From NCBI GenBank assembly GCA_029880625.1, contig JAOUOA010000161.1, positions 1 to 6,674 on the forward strand: DNA of 6,674 nt. The letters run 5' to 3'. Source of the stretch: Spirochaetia bacterium (GTDB taxonomy: Bacteria; Spirochaetota; Leptospiria; Leptospirales; Leptonemataceae). This document shows positions 6,299 through 6,674 of this stretch, piece after piece; positions within the stretch are counted from its first letter, which is position 1; every line of letters starts with the position of its first letter. The position numbers and the translations under genes were made by a program. Below the pieces are notes generated by a model, which saw nothing but the letters and a program-made list of their open reading frames with translations, was not told where the DNA came from and searched no databases.

Positions 6299-6674
6299 AC
6301 AAAAACTTCCTTTGATTCAGCCACTCGAACAGAGAATCCAATGAAAGATAATATGCTCCACACTGGCAGTGCAGTCCTCCCCCTTCGTCTGCAGAGAATA
6401 TTTTTGTTTCAACGCTTTTTGCATTTGTCAGTTTTTCCGTAAAAGCCCTGCCCAGATTCGGATTGTAAGTATCATCGTTTTTAGAAATAAAGATCAGAGT
6501 GTCGCAGGTAATATTTTTCGGCCAGTCTTTTTCATCAAAATCAGACGCTCTTGAAATCAATTGATTCAATGTATCGGCTCCAAATGTAAATTTTACATGC
6601 TCTGTACGCCAGCTGATCAATTTGTCAAGAGCAACAACTTTACCGACTGTATACTCCCATATTTTGGGAAAACC
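6291..6674 (-). CDS. Alpha/beta hydrolase, C-terminal part (5' end outside window)
   Basis: The frame stays open to the right edge (GFPKIWEYTVGKVVALDK precedes the TTG at 6620), so this is the last 127 residues of a longer enzyme. Visible features are those of the end of an alpha/beta-hydrolase fold: a CDTLIFISKNDDTYNPN strand and loop that places the acidic member of the catalytic triad, and DEGGGLHCQCGAYYLSLDSLFEWLNQ carrying the catalytic His (in HCQCG) and the last helix. The nucleophile Ser would lie outside the window. The HCQ-type motif is typical of serine hydrolases of the peptidase or C-C-hydrolase-like groups, but substrate cannot be told. The stop overlaps the start of the AraC-type gene by 8 bases, so the two form one transcript and were probably functionally linked. 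This part looks intact, in contrast to its neighbour. Confidence 0.75.
   Translation of the reverse strand, partial: GFPKIWEYTVGKVVALDKLISWRTEHVKFTFGADTLNQLISRASDFDEKDWPKNITCDTLIFISKNDDTYNPNLGRAFTEKLTNAKSVETKIFSADEGGGLHCQCGAYYLSLDSLFEWLNQRKFLYD
6306..6311 (-). promoter_or_regulatory. Ribosome binding site AGGAAG of the AraC-family gene
   Basis: On the minus strand AGGAAG lies inside the 3' end of the hydrolase gene, seven bases before the ATG at 6298. It fixes the start of the regulator and supports coupled translation with the hydrolase. It remains intact although the gene is broken further down. Confidence 0.55.

Overview
The window looks like chromosomal DNA from a Gram-negative-type (diderm) bacterium of moderate to low GC (about 40% in the lines I sampled). 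The diderm inference rests on a predicted outer-membrane beta-barrel ending in Phe and a lipoprotein with a loose lipobox. A spirochaete of the Leptospira type would fit, because of the relaxed lipobox and a Cys-bearing repeat module of a kind I associate with Leptospira-like exported proteins. That is a weak inference, and no rRNA, tRNA or marker gene settles it.

Layout: bases 1-1254 (+) hold the 3' part of a large exported protein with three modules: a small Cys-containing beta repeat, a carbohydrate-binding-like beta-sandwich, and a LamG/concanavalin-like domain. Bases 1366-1872 (+) encode a small DUF2628-type membrane protein, whose end overlaps convergently with the minus-strand genes. 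Everything from 1855 to the right edge is on the minus strand. Read in the direction of transcription, right to left, it comprises the C-terminal part of an alpha/beta hydrolase (cut by the window edge), an AraC-family regulator overlapping it by 8 bases, a 461-residue MATE efflux transporter followed at once by a probable intrinsic terminator, and then three envelope genes of unknown role: an outer-membrane beta-barrel, a protein with one N-terminal membrane anchor, and a putative lipoprotein.

The most notable observation is that the AraC-family gene is broken in two independent places. A one-base shift at a run of eight A separates the N-terminal sensing domain from the linker. An in-frame TAA separates the two helix-turn-helix motifs of the DNA-binding domain, yet the sequence after the stop still reads as a good AraC C-terminus. 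This suggests recent loss of a local regulator (or sequencing error, or recoding), with the neighbouring hydrolase and MATE pump apparently intact.

I see no CRISPR array, insertion sequence, attachment site, structural RNA or clear mobile element. The three-gene envelope set at 1855-3822 is the main stretch of unassigned function; I found no evidence that it is a defence system or other named system.
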